This document shows, one piece after another, positions 51,481 through 63,242 of a DNA stretch of 64,000 nucleotides. The stretch's first letter is position 1, and every line of letters starts with the position of its first letter. The stretch lies in contig JAYKYS010000012.1 in the NCBI GenBank assembly GCA_036924285.1, forward strand, positions 11,098,001 to 11,162,000. The letters run 5' to 3'. Under the pieces are notes generated by a model that saw only the letters and a program-made list of their open reading frames with translations, was not told the DNA's origin and made no database searches. The translations under genes and the position numbers were made by a program. This DNA is from Asterella californica (taxonomy: Eukaryota; Streptophyta; Marchantiopsida; Marchantiales; Aytoniaceae).

Positions 51481-53290
51481 GAGTACCGACTACCTATATC
51501 ATTGCCGTCGGTTGTTCCAGAGGACGAGTTAGACGCAGATAACGTGTTTTCTAGTGATGAGTCGCGTGTCACCACACCGTTGTTGTGGGACATGGACGAG
51601 ATCTATGAGGTCATGAAGGGACCTCGACGTTACTCGGATACAGTGGGTATCATCGAGCTGGATGACTTCATCCAAGAGTTTGACAGTTGGTGCGATCTAC
51701 AGCAAATGCGGAACCCACAGCTGTTTATACCCTTCATGGCATGGAAGGGTTTGTTCCAACACTTGGAGGGACCTCCGATGGACGATTATCATGAGTTCCT
51801 ACGAGACTACAGTGTGGAGATTGAGTTATGGAGACAACATTGATCTCCCAACTACGTTTCTGTCACTACTGGCGCAGTTTCAAGAGGCGTAAGACCCACG
51901 AGTTCAGGTGCCAATAGCAGTGATACATCCACAGATGACGGAGTACCTACTACCGACGATGCGTCCACTAATAGTAGAGCAGGTGGTAGTGTGAGCGGAA
52001 TACCACCAGGGTTTAACCCTGTGGTTCAGTTCTTCCAGTGTTTGAGGAAGAACTATCAAGGTGCGTGGACCGACAAGTTGAGGAGTCTGTAGGAGTTCCA
52101 GCGGAAGACTAGAGAGAGCCTACGCGAGACGTTTACTCGCATGAAGCGGTTGATTAGTGTTACCCAAGGGTGACGGAAGCACAGGTAGTCCAGTTCTGGT
52201 ATCAGATACTAGATCGGGAGCTGCGTAAGAGAGTCAGAGATACCACTCTCTTTAGAAACACTGCTCTGACGTTAGCGGTTGTCTTTGGTTTGGCTGAGCG
52301 GATTGAGCTCAACATGGTGGAGAAGAGGGTGGTGGTTGCTGGGTTCAGCAAGGAGACACCACATGAGCGACCACCTCTTCTAAGGATTACATGCTACGTA
52401 ACAGCGTGGTGGTGGTGGTGGTATGGATCGTGCGGAGTAGTCAAAATAACAAGGAGGTGTTGCAGGATCTGGTGGGCAGAAGCCCATGCCGTCCTTCTCT
52501 AGTCAGTAGCAAGCGGGTCCTTGTTGGACGTGTGATGATCCTCATCAGTAGAAGGACTGTTCACAGAAGAGAGGTGGTTATGAGACGTCAGGGACGTCTC
52601 AAGCGATAGCTAAACAATGTGAGCATTGCGGGTGACCTAGTCACAGTAGTGACCGTTGTTTTGATCTTCATTTCGAGCTGCGGCAAGGGAAGGCTATCAT
52701 AGACGAGGCGGAGGAGCTCAAAGAGACCGTGGTGGTCGAGCTGAAGGTAGAGGTCCAGCACCTGGGAGAGGACCGTCGGTCCACCGTCTGCTACGACGTC
52801 AGAAGCAGGTATGACTGCTCGGATTGAGCAGTTGGAGCAGAGGATAGCTAGTATGATTATGACTCAGCGGAGATCTGATGGAACAGAGACTTCCACGTCT
52901 TATGGAGTAGAAGGAGGTGACTTCGACTTCATGGCTACTGTGACGCAGATTGAGACATCTACGACAGTGACTCGAGGTGCAATACGTGCCTCTGAGTCAC
53001 GAGGTGCGTCGATGGAGTTGGATCCACAACGCGGGGAGGCCGGTAGACAGGTCAGACTTCCTCAATCCTTCACGTTATCGGAGACGTTGAGGACCACATC
53101 TATGGTTCCTAAACGACCTATTGATGATGCAGTGGAGTTGGAGACATCGACATCCATGAGTGGGTGTGATGTGACTTAACTCTCGACGTCTATGGATGCA
53201 ACGTCGAACTTGATATTGGGGCAGCTACAGCAGTTTTTAGCACTCACTATTTTCAGCTTTGATAGAATCTTGGGCAGCTTCGACTTTGCA
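51481..53290 (+). pseudogene. Ty3/gypsy gag remnant (third copy of the decayed family)
   Basis: Pieces in several + strand frames give a gag order. 51502-51843 contains GIIELDDFIQEFDSWCDL and FMAWKGLFQHLEGPPMDDY. Around 52010-52170 comes NPVVQFFQCLRKNYQGAWTD and then EFQRKTRESLRETFTRMKRL. 52170-52340 contains VQFWYQILDRELRKRVRD and AERIELNMVEKRVV. A CX2CX4HX4C zinc knuckle (CEHCG, stop, PSHSSDRC) lies at about 52618-52659. The linker frame 52811-53179 has DFDFMATVTQ. Stops include TAG at 52090 and TGA at 52633, the latter inside the zinc knuckle where Trp would be expected. No protease or RT follows, so the element is 3'-truncated. Confidence 0.65.
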
Positions 53291-54559
53291 AGGTGGTGCT
53301 TTCAGATTTGAAGTTTGGGCACGTAATTTTCGTAACTTAAATCTAATGGGTTGCCATTACTGCATCATCACTGACACTGCTGGGAAAAAGTTATAGGGAT
53401 GTAGTAATCCGTACTTGGAGACGTCTACCGTTTCTTTATGGTGAGGATAGTATGATTGCAGAATTCAGTCGACATGACTCAAACTCCGGCTGAGAAAAGC
53501 ATACCACCTGACCTGATCTGCCCTGGACCTAGCCTAAGCTTATGAGTGGGTTTGTGTTTCTAGTGACCTCTCCAATGCCTTCAGTGCATCAAGATAGAGA
53601 GCCACTGTATGGTGTCCTCTCTCAACGTACATGTCATGAGCTCTTGAATATTTTTACTTCTGGAGAGAAGTTCACGTTCGAAGTAAAGGAACTCTACATT
53701 CACCTCTTTTTACTCCATATATTCACCTCTGCCCGAGTGTTCTTTTGATTCTCCGTTCCTCGAATCATTCGTAGTCAGAGCCTGATTGTTTCAAATAAGA
53801 GATATCCCTTTCCCTACGCTCGTTTTCTACTTCGTGAAACGAAATCCGCAACACGAAAAGACGAAGAAACATGCCATGCATGTCCCTTATTTTCTCCTAT
53901 TTCTTCTATGTGTGTCTGACTGCTGCTTGCTCATGCAGAATAGTGAGCAGCTCAGTAGATAGTTCCCTACATACATAAATTTAACGTAGATTAGTATATG
54001 AAGGTCAGTCGAGGAGGTCCGCGTGCTCGACACAAGTTTGGAGCAAATTATGGCTTTAGAGATGAAGGAGGCAAGAAGCATGTTACATGCAGATCAGGAA
54101 GAATGTCAATCTATATCCTTACCAGTTTACATAGCCACGTTTTGCTTGCTCCAATAAACCAGGACTAGGAAGAAGCCTTTCCCGAGGAAAACTTGGTGGT
54201 CCTTATCTTTATACTATTATTATACGCAGATTGTAGTCATATATGGATTGATCCCACACGATTGAGGCCCGTTCTGTTCTCCCAATCATACTTACATAAA
54301 ATGTTTACAATCTCTATTGTGCGCGTTGTAAATAAGTTTTCCTTCTTATTGAACTCCCTCATCTTAGAGTTCCTGTATCGGACTGAAAGCTACACTCAAA
54401 TAACGGGTCAAATTCTCATACAGTTCCATAGTCAGCCGTAAATTCTGTTAAACCGATAGTTCTGTATAGTGTTTGATGTGGTCAAATTTGAGTAATTTCT
54501 TGTGTTCATTCTGTGGCAGGCAGTTAGCAAGATGGAAGACGTATAGGAAGTCTCCTGGG

Positions 54560-54561
<2 letters not shown>
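53291..54561. other. intergenic DNA
   Basis: Nothing supported. Open frames at 53542-53748 and 54193-54441 have no domain. 53640-53760 contains TTCACCTCT words loosely like hairpin 1 of the twin-hairpin family, but no pairing arms. Confidence 0.4.

Positions 54562-54597
<36 letters not shown>
54562..54597. repeat. (CT)18 microsatellite
   Basis: Uninterrupted CT dinucleotides. The minus-strand frame through it (RERERE) is an artefact of the repeat. Confidence 0.95.
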
Positions 54598-54601
<4 letters not shown>

Positions 54602-57600
54602 GTGGTAGAAGTTTTGCGATGCATCCGATAAACATAATCCTCCGACCAGGTCAACAGACTCGAACACCACTAGTTAGAAGCAAGTCACAGTTCTGAAGAG
54701 TGAGAGAAGTTATATATTTGTCTGCTGGATGGACAGCTACAGAAACTCAGACATCACTCGAACATCACATGGCCATACGCATTCTCGTGGAAGTTGACAG
54801 TAGCTAGCAAAGATGTTGCTTTCACTGGTTGTCCAATGCTGGGTTAAGGTTGGGCCATTAGTGTTTAGCGTTGGTAGAATTCACCTTCCAGCAGATTTAG
54901 TAACAAACAGTTGTCCAGCCGCGTTTAAAAGTTTTGAAGGGGCGGTAGAATCATGTAAATAATTTAGAAGTTGACAGCACATGTTGGAATCTAAGAGGTA
55001 TACCTTGTTCCAGGTGATAGTGACGAAAGAATGAGTAATATGTTTGGTTGAGAGTTTAAACTGAATCAACCGTAATGAGTATTCAAAAAGAATCTGACTG
55101 GGGGAGCTGTTTGTTACTTATTCTGTTGAGAAAATCGATTTGAGTCAATCAGAGGTTGGAATCATCTTGGACTTTGGAGAGAGATTTGGTTATTGTGCAG
55201 ATGTATAAGTTCTGCCAAGACTCACTTCACATCCAGTTTCAGAGATTATATGCGTAGAAGCAATGCCAATTCATAGTGTCCGGAATGCAGACATGTATCT
55301 TTATGTTGCTAATGAGTGAGCCCATTGGGCTCTTTTGAGGCAGTCAATTCAGTAGTTTCTTATGGTGATGCCAGAACCACAATAAGAACCCTAAGCTGCA
55401 GGCGAATTAGAGACTACCTTCACTTCACTTGGGTTAAACACTGGAGTACGCGATTCGCTTACAGAAACCATACTTATTATGCTAAACAGCTAGCCCTGTA
55501 GTTCTCAAGGTACAGTACTTCTGATTCCCACTGGACGACGGCCCTTGTTGTCCCTGCAGGAAGAGTAATTGCCTGTTGTGAGCTACGAAATGAAACAGAT
55601 CAATCACTCACACGACACGACTCTGGCCGAATTATACCAAGCTATGAACAGTTGTGCTGTTTCCGACTGAGGGTCAACTCGCACATGGAAGTATGAGTTT
55701 CTGGCTGACAGAAAACTGTCAGCCATGCCCTGAGGGCCCACCATATGGAACTCAAGTTTTAGGGACCCAGAACTTGGTAAAGCGAGGGCCCGAAAATCTG
55801 GCCAGAAAGTTGGAAAACCATCTTCACGGACACCTAGTAAAACTGACCTTAAGGTCCGACACTTAAGGTCTGACAAAAAGGAAGTCTGTGGTGCGAAAGA
55901 AAAAAACCACATGTCCCTCTCCTTTGAGCATACCCACCCACTATGCGTCTTCCACCCTCCTCACCAGAAGGTTGCTGACAGGGACACCTACAAGGAGTTC
56001 GAGCTGAGTTTGAGCTCTCGTAGTCATCCGTGCCTTCTCCTCACGATCATATTTGCTTTCATTGAAAGCAAATTGGAAATTCGGGCTACTGGGAAATGAA
56101 ACGGGATGGCCCTGGTCGCATGAAGAGTTGAGCTACTGGGTTAAGACTTAGAACGGTGGTATTTTTCTGCACCATTCATGAAGCTGCAATATATGAAATC
56201 CAATCGCCTTTCGTTCCCATGGTATCTATCACTTACGAGTTTTACTTTGTTCTGAGGAAGAAGAGGAGGAGCAAGTTCTAGTCTTTCCCGACACCTTTTG
56301 ATGTTGACCGCTTTGACTTTTAGTGAACGCCTTTTTAAGCTTCACTCATTCTCGCTCCTTGTCAGAACACATTCTCCTCAATCTCTTTTACTTCATGGTT
56401 TGATTTGTTTCAGATGACTCAAAAGTATGTTGTAATAGCCAGCCCCCAAGCCCCTTCTCAAGGCTACCGATAAGGTCTATATGATGATATGTTCATCATA
56501 TGATGATAGGAGTTTGTGAGTTGGGGTGCCATACTTGAGTGGTCAGGTCTAAAACAGGCTGACTGGCTTCATTTAACTTTCTCGACTTCATCGGGAAAAA
56601 CATGCATGCAAAATTGGCCCAATCAGCATAGCCATGTAGCTGTGTTGATTGATCGGCGAGCTAGCTAAAAGGGCAACAAAATCTACATCATGACATGTCC
56701 ATCTCCTTGTCTTTTGGAAATGGCAGACAAGAAGACAGTATGGCTTGCTAGTAGTTTTATCATTCGTGCGGTGTGTAGGGCTAACGCAAAGTAGTTTTAT
56801 CCCGTCCTTGCTTTCCTCTTTTCTCTCTTGTACTGTATTCTCTTTCCATTAGTTTCTCTCTTCCTTCTTTTCTTGTCTGCAAAAGTGCTGAGTGTACTGA
56901 AGGCCATTCGAGATTCCTTCATCTAAACCTTACAATCCGCTTCTGCTTCTTGTAGTAGCAGCTCTTTAGTTTTATTCTCGACTATATATTTAGCTAAGAA
57001 ATTTCATGAGGAACGTACATCGTCCGTGTCCGTCTGATTAGTTGTGGAGTTCTCACTCCCAAGGTTGTACTGAAACTTGAAACTGTACTTGAAACTCTAG
57101 GTAGGCCTGAGAAAGACTTTCACAATATCTCTATGCCATCGAAGAGAAAAGCGTTTTCCAAGCATGTGTCGAGTTTGAACTTGTATGTCTTATACGAAGC
57201 CTAAGCCTTGAGGTAGTAACATGCGCTTGTCAGCTTTTAGCACTTTTCGGAGATAGCATTCGATAAATATCAGCAAAAAGGAGGGAGGAACTAATGAATA
57301 AAAGGATAGATGTCCATGTAAGCCAAACAGTTGGTTTCTGGCACGAGGAAGGGAGCGAGGAGCAGGACGAAGAAAGGGGCAGATACTGGACCACAATGTT
57401 CCTTCCATACACACAGTTCACATGCTGAAATATTTTTAAGAAGAGAGCAAGAAAGCAATGCCTCGTCACCTCCTGTTTCAGTCAGCCACTGTACACAAAC
57501 AGTTGCTGATTTCGTGTCAACAGTATAACGTGACCCAAGACAGACAATTGAATGCTTGCACAGTTTCTTCTTCTTCTGAGTACTTTACACATGTTCTTTT

Positions 57601-58985
57601 TCTTTGAACCCGTCATCTCAGCAGCTGCTGAGGATTCAGAGCTGATTTTCATACAATAGATCGCTGCAGGCTGGATGGTTGACTGGCTGTTGATGGAACA
57701 ACATGAAATGTGCAAATAATGAGGAGAAACTTCAAACTGCAACTTTGACGATGGTCTCGATAAGTTTGGGTTCATGGCATGCAAACTGAAGATCTCGTTC
57801 TTTCAAAGATTCACGCGAGATTTCCCAACAGTTCGCTGGATCCCTTGCGGATATAGCATAAGCGAGTCACACGTCTAGAGCATGACGAGTTGATACTGTA
57901 CTCCTCTTCTAGTTTTCATGGCCCCAAGTTCGAAAGCATAATTTGACGTCCGACTACAAAGTCCTTGACTTGTAGAGTTAGCTACTGTAATCATCTTGTT
58001 CAGTATGCAACACTGCATTTTATGCTGTTCTAACTTAAGTATCCAATCCTTTTACTTACAGATAACTTACATTACACTGAGTTTTGCCTCTCGTTAGATG
58101 ATGTTGAAGCTTTGGAAACGAGCTCAATAATCATTTCTGTGGAGTCTAAACATTTCATGCGTCTCTTCCAGATCTAACTTTGTAATAACATCCTTTGATA
58201 TCAGAACTCTTACACTTCACGAATTCGCAAGAATTCCGTGCTACTTCAATATTATAAGAGACCACACTGTTGTTCTGGACAGTCAGTATTCAGTGAAATG
58301 TGTAGATAGCTGGACGGTTCATGCTTTAGGTATGACTTCTTGCAGTCTTAACTAAATTGATCACTTCTACTCCAACATATTCTAGCAAAGTACTATGCAA
58401 GAAAGAAAAAAACAACAATAGAGTCACTTCCAGATCATGAAGTAAATGACTATTGTTCCTCTGTCCAAGAGAAACCAGACCAAACGTATATATGGCATGA
58501 AACGCAGAACTATCATGTGTGTCAAGTAGATATAACCTTGATCAATGTTACGCGAATCTCACTTTTAGTTTCAACTCTTGGAGATCAAGAGATTAGCTGC
58601 TGGATAGACCTAATATAGATTATACATTCCAAAGGGAAAAACGTTGACAAGCGATAGAAATCCAAGCTTGTAGGCTAGAATTTGCTGTAAAGAGTTACAA
58701 AGTTCTAATATCATCGACTCTTGTGGAAGAGGGGTGGATATGTTTGTTTCATGCTGTTATACCAGTTCAAATTTACGTTCTGTTTTGGCGCGATTTGCAA
58801 CATCATTTGCAACGCAATGACTGATCGTCCAGCGTAGATCTCCCCAGTAACTAACTTTCACTTCCCAGGCAGCAATACAACGAATATCACGAACGAAGAA
58901 GGTATGCACACACATATCGGTGACTTTTTCCTGCTTTGACACCAAGTTGCAAACTCATTCATTTTGCTGCCTACAAGGAAATGTC

Positions 58986-58987
<2 letters not shown>
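54598..58987. other. long non-coding stretch
   Basis: No gene, tRNA or coding transposon domain recognised in 4.4 kb. A perfect 10-bp hairpin with AAAA loop lies at 55702-55725 (TGGCTGACAG/CTGTCAGCCA). TTTGCTTTCATTGAAAGCAAA at about 56048 is a small palindrome. Open frames such as 55604-55912 (-) and 57482-57784 (-) lack domains. Confidence 0.45.

Positions 58988-59028
<41 letters not shown>
58988..59028. repeat. (CT)20 microsatellite
   Basis: About 41 bases of CT repeats. The apparent RERERER-ending frames on the minus strand are artefacts. Confidence 0.95.
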
Positions 59029-59031
<3 letters not shown>

Positions 59032-59775
59032 GGCAGAAAAAGGGGGATGAATAGAGCTATTGGAGAAAAACATTCTGCGGATTTGTGAAAAATATACTGT
59101 GGAGACCAAGATGATATAGCTCCAGATAAGACTAAAAGGGGAGAAGAAATCACACAGACAGATCATAGGGATGGATTGATTGGTAGCGGACTTGCAGCAG
59201 CATTCAGTCGTGACTTGTGTGTGCAAAAAGTACACACACACACACACACACACACAGGGAGATCATGCCTCGGAGGAGCTCCACATGAGCCTCCTCCTCC
59301 CTCTATAACACAAGAGAAGATCCTCGAAATGAAGCGATATGATTATTCACAAGTGCGAGAGTGTGTAGAATGTGTGAACTTGGTCCAGACAGTGGATTGC
59401 TTCCTCCTTTTCCCCTTCCCTTCCCTCCCTCGCAGCTCGACACGTTAGCCCAGCAGAGAGGACAGGCCTTCTGTAGGGATCCTTCAGACCTTTTCTCTTT
59501 CCTTCCAGGATGCTGCTTGTCAGCATCTTTTCATGTCTATATTCGGCATACAGTGGATTATATGCAGCAGCGAAAACAATTGTGGGACACTCATCCAGCC
59601 ACACGAGGAATTCCTTACTGACAGACTGACTGTTTCCCTGCCGTACTTATGGAAGATGAATCTCCAGATCTCCAAATTCCCGTGAATGAACAAATCAGTT
59701 GAGTGAGTGGATGTATTTCCAACTCAAGGAAAGACACGAGAAGAGAAAAGTATGAGCAGGCGGAGGCGCCTGGGG
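59029..59775. other. non-coding DNA with AC microsatellite
   Basis: (AC)12 lies at 59232-59255. Otherwise no supported feature. 59361-59621 is open but shows no domain. Confidence 0.5.
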
Positions 59776-60560
59776 AGGGACGGCTTCGATCGTGGAGCAA
59801 CATACGAGGATGAAGAGTAGAACAAGGTGTCTAAAACGTACTATTGGGATAACAAAGAGAAATACAAGTCCATCACAGCACTTGCCTAAGGTAGCAGTCC
59901 CCCCTTCCTTGTTTGCTTTTTGTGCTACTACCGCTCCTAGTTCCTTGAAGGAGGAAGCTTAGGCACTCGGCACCTGGTAACAAGGCTGAAAACAAGGAAG
60001 TACTGTAATAGGTTATGGAGGCTGATCGTGGCTAGAGGTAGAGTGAAGTGGATCTGAAGTTAGTAAGTAAAAGATAGAGCTAGAGGCTTCCTCTATCCTG
60101 TCTGCTGCACTGGGCATAGGACCAAGAAAGAAAGCTGTAGGAAGTTGGTTGGCCTGTCTCTCAGATACAAAGGAGGAAAAGTATCAGCCGCTACGAAACC
60201 AGAAGCAAATCAATCATCAGCTGCTTCTTCTGCTGCTGACGAGAAGGAAGACGGGAAGAAGGAGGCTGATCGTGGGCGGAGCAACACAGAAACAGGAACC
60301 TTGATCAAAAGTAGAAGTTGTGTACTATTAGGTGGAGGGTTTTGAGTCGGCAGTACGAGGAGTGAGTGCAACAATCGGTCAACTGTAGTATACTTGTAGC
60401 CTTGTCTGCTGTACTGTGTCTGATAAGACGAAGAAGAAGATGAGGAGGAAGAGAAAAGGAGGAGGAGGAGGAGGAGGAAGAGGAGGAGGATTACTGGTTG
60501 ATCTCAGTGAACCGACTCTGAAGCCAAAGGGAAGGGAGGCTGATCGTGGAGCAACATGGC
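59776..60560 (+). repeat. four spaced copies of a GGCTGATCGTGG(AGCAACA) motif
   Basis: The motif is near 59774 (GGCTTCGATCGTGGAGCAACA), 60018 (GGCTGATCGTGG), 60264 (GGCTGATCGTGGGCGGAGCA) and 60540 (GGCTGATCGTGGAGCAACA). The spacing is about 244, 246 and 276 bp. The sequence between motifs is only loosely similar (CTGTCTGCTGCACTG against CTTGTCTGCTGTACTG). It could be a decayed ~250-bp tandem array or a structured non-coding RNA locus. Confidence 0.55.
60454..60490. repeat. (GGA)n microsatellite
   Basis: Purine trinucleotide run of about 12 units with one AGA interruption. Confidence 0.9.
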
Positions 60561-62455
60561 AGAAGATACTCTAAGCCACAGCATAAAGTTTCAGATCGTC
60601 AAAACCGCTCCCTAGTCGCTTTTGGCTAAGGAGTACTACAGTAGTGCAGAGAGTCTAGCTAAGCTAAGTCTGCTCCACCGTACTTAACTAAAGGCACCAA
60701 ATGACTTTCCTTGCAGCGGATGTACACGAGGGAGGTCAGTAGGTCGGTCTGTCCATTACTGAATATGCTCTCCGGTGATGATGATAACACCTCAATCGAG
60801 TGGGAGTTTCACCGGATGGCGCTGGTGTTCTGTATGGATCTGAACAGTGAGGAGTGACTGTCTGAGGGAGATATCTCACAGAATTTTACTGGCAACAAGT
60901 CTGGCTGGGACTTCTGGAGCTGGGCTGGGCTGGGCTGGGCTAGACTGGGCTAGACCGGACCTTTTTATCACAAATAGCATATTGTCGCGTCATAGTTTAG
61001 TGAATAGAATTGTTGTTTTATGTGCGATTAGTACTCGTACAATGATGGACATGACAGCAGTTTGGAATCAAAACGCTGTTGTCCTCGAAACCAAATCTTG
61101 AGTGATTAGGATTGCAAGGATTATGTCTCTATGATTCTATTCCTCTTCATCGCACTGATGGCTATCGAAAGGAAACGACGCAAACTTCTCCTTCTTAGAA
61201 GGAAAAAGTCCTACGCTATCCAAGAGCCATACATAGAGTGAGATCCCTCCTAGCAGGATCTGTTTCTTCAGGCTTGTCAGCCAGGAAACGAGAGACGGAG
61301 AGTTCAATGCACTCTTCTCTTCTCTGCTGCCTACTTCTCTGCTGCCTACTTACAGTACAACCGTAGCTCAGGGTCTCTCTTTCTAATATATAATACTACA
61401 GACTTCCCAGCTTTTGCAATCCTTTTCTGAGCTGTACCGAACTCTGCAAAACCTTTTGACCGAGTCAGATATCGCCATTGAGAGGATCCAGTTCGTGAGC
61501 GACATCCTACCATAGCATTTTCGGAGCTTAGCCAGTTTCTTTCTTGGTTGGTGAGTTGCCTTGTAGTCTTAGGAGCTGTTAAATGGATATGTCAAACCCA
61601 ACTCGATAACTACGTAGAGATACAATAGAAATATCCAGGCCCAATGCATAGTAGAAGAATAGTTCACGGAGTCCGGGAAGTGAAAGAGTGAAAAGGAAGA
61701 AAAGAATATCCTGGGGTACTAAACATCAGTGCATGAAAATTGACTTGCAAGGGTTTAAATGACAAGACGGTCATTTAAACCCCTCACGCACTAAAGGAGA
61801 AGCTCAGTAGAGGGGAAGAACAGAAGACCAGAAGCAGAGGCTAGAGCAATGCGGATATACGTCCTCGTACATTTGCAGTGATGTCGCATATGTCATATAC
61901 TAGAACGAAGCGACGAGTGGCTTTGACTTTGCAGCAGGCTGGAAAAGAATAACTATCATAAGAGAAAATTTAAGAGCAGCAGCTGCACGACGTAGTGTCA
62001 ATCATGGCTTACAAGCTCAATTTGCTTAAGTGTTGAAAAAAGGCACAGAAGCACGTACTCCTCATGTTGCAAACTTAAGAAAACAGTTTTGTGAAACGAA
62101 ATAAATCAAAACAGAATTGGTATAGATTTATTGCGAGCTGAGAGCAAAGTCGTTGTTGTTGCGACAGTGTACGAAATATCTCAGTAGTACTACCACTGTA
62201 GACATGTACACTTTAGCTTGTACATGTGTGTGGTCTGAGATTGAGAGAGAGAGAGAAAAAAAGTTCTGGATTATCTCATCTCATGTACAATGTGACACAC
62301 CCCAAGAGAATGCAGCAAAATATGCCTGCAAAGTGCACTTATGGAAAAGGAGAAGAAGAAGATAAACGTTTAAACAGAAAACAAAATTATCATTTAGCGA
62401 TTGACTGACAACTGGGTTAAAAAATATTTAGTGAAAAATATAGTAGTAGCATTCC
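60561..62455. other. non-coding DNA
   Basis: Contains a TGGGC pentanucleotide run (60920-60955) and a perfect 13-bp hairpin (61751-61782). No coding region supported. Confidence 0.5.
61751..61782. repeat. perfect 13-bp hairpin
   Basis: GGGTTTAAATGAC pairs with GTCATTTAAACCC across loop AAGACG. Pairing may extend weakly outward (AGTGCATGA upstream with TCACGCACT downstream). No gene context. Confidence 0.8.
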
Positions 62456-62800
62456 GTAAGTGCTCACTTCCGGAGAAGACTGGTGCTCGACTGGGTCTGA
62501 AAAAACATTTAGACAGTGACAAAGTTTTCTAAATTTTTTGAACTAAATTTAAATTGTTGAATTTATATTATTAAAATTATATTATTAAAATTAGAAACCA
62601 CTTTGTTCATTTGATTAAACGTTGTCACTGCAGTTACAGAAAACTCATAAGCAACTCCTGCAGACTGAAACTCTTTGCATGTTTCTTCCCCAATGAAAAA
62701 TAAATTTATAACTTAACCCTTCCAAGAAAAAAATAAACGTGTATTAAAAACAGTGCATATTTCCCCTCTTCCGAACTTGAAAGAGGGTGAATAATATACA
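62456..62800 (-). mobile_element. twin-hairpin element, copy E'
   Basis: About 345 bp, minus strand. The right edge is ATATACA (62794-62800) and the left edge GTAAGTG (62456). Hairpin 1 (CCCTCTTCC/GAAAGAGGG, 62764-62787) matches copy B closely. Hairpin 2 near 62712-62735 is degraded (TTAACCCTTCC keeps one arm). The core AAAACTCATAAGCAA and the end CTCACTTCCGGAG match copies D and E. Confidence 0.5.
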
Positions 62801-62894
62801 TTCTCCACTACTCACCTCATCATCAATTTGGTTTCTCTTCAGAGAAAGAAAGAGAGAGAGGAAGAGAATATTCAACTCGCTTGTCTTGCGCTCA

Positions 62895-63242
62895 ATAAGC
62901 ATGCTGGATCAATTTCATGAAATTTTACGCTTTATATATCATAGAGAATGTTATAAGTATTATATGGAAAATCCAAACTAAGTTTCAACAAAAAACAAAA
63001 TTAAACTTAATTCTTAAATTTTATTTATTCTAGAAACAACGGTGACGTCAGGAGAAAACCCATAAGTGAAGTGCAACGCCACGCACTTCTAGGGTTACAA
63101 GTACGAGAGCCTGCTGAAGTAAAAAAATACATTAATTCACACATTAATATCATCTAACCCTTCTGCATTGGAAAGATTAGATGATAAATTAATCTTAAGC
63201 TTACATCCCTCTTCCATCTTCAGATGGAAGAGATAATAAGCA
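62895..63242 (-). mobile_element. twin-hairpin element, copy E
   Basis: 348 bp, minus strand, with ATAAGCA at both ends (62895-62901 and 63236-63242). Hairpin 2 (about 63147-63198) pairs the ATCATCTAACCCTTC arm with the GAAAGATTAGATGAT arm. Hairpin 1 pairs CTCTTCCATCT with AGATGGAAGAG (63210-63233). The core AAAACCCATAAGTGAAGTGC matches copy D's AAAACCCATAAGTGGAGTAC. Neighbouring copy E' lies 95 bp away in the same orientation. Confidence 0.65.

Noticed and set aside
58971..59253. Minus-strand proteins ending in RERERER
   Set aside because: They are translations of a CT microsatellite and have no domain.
60145..60345. Acidic/Lys-rich 66-codon frame
   Set aside because: It starts with TTG, is low-complexity, and overlaps the spaced-motif block.
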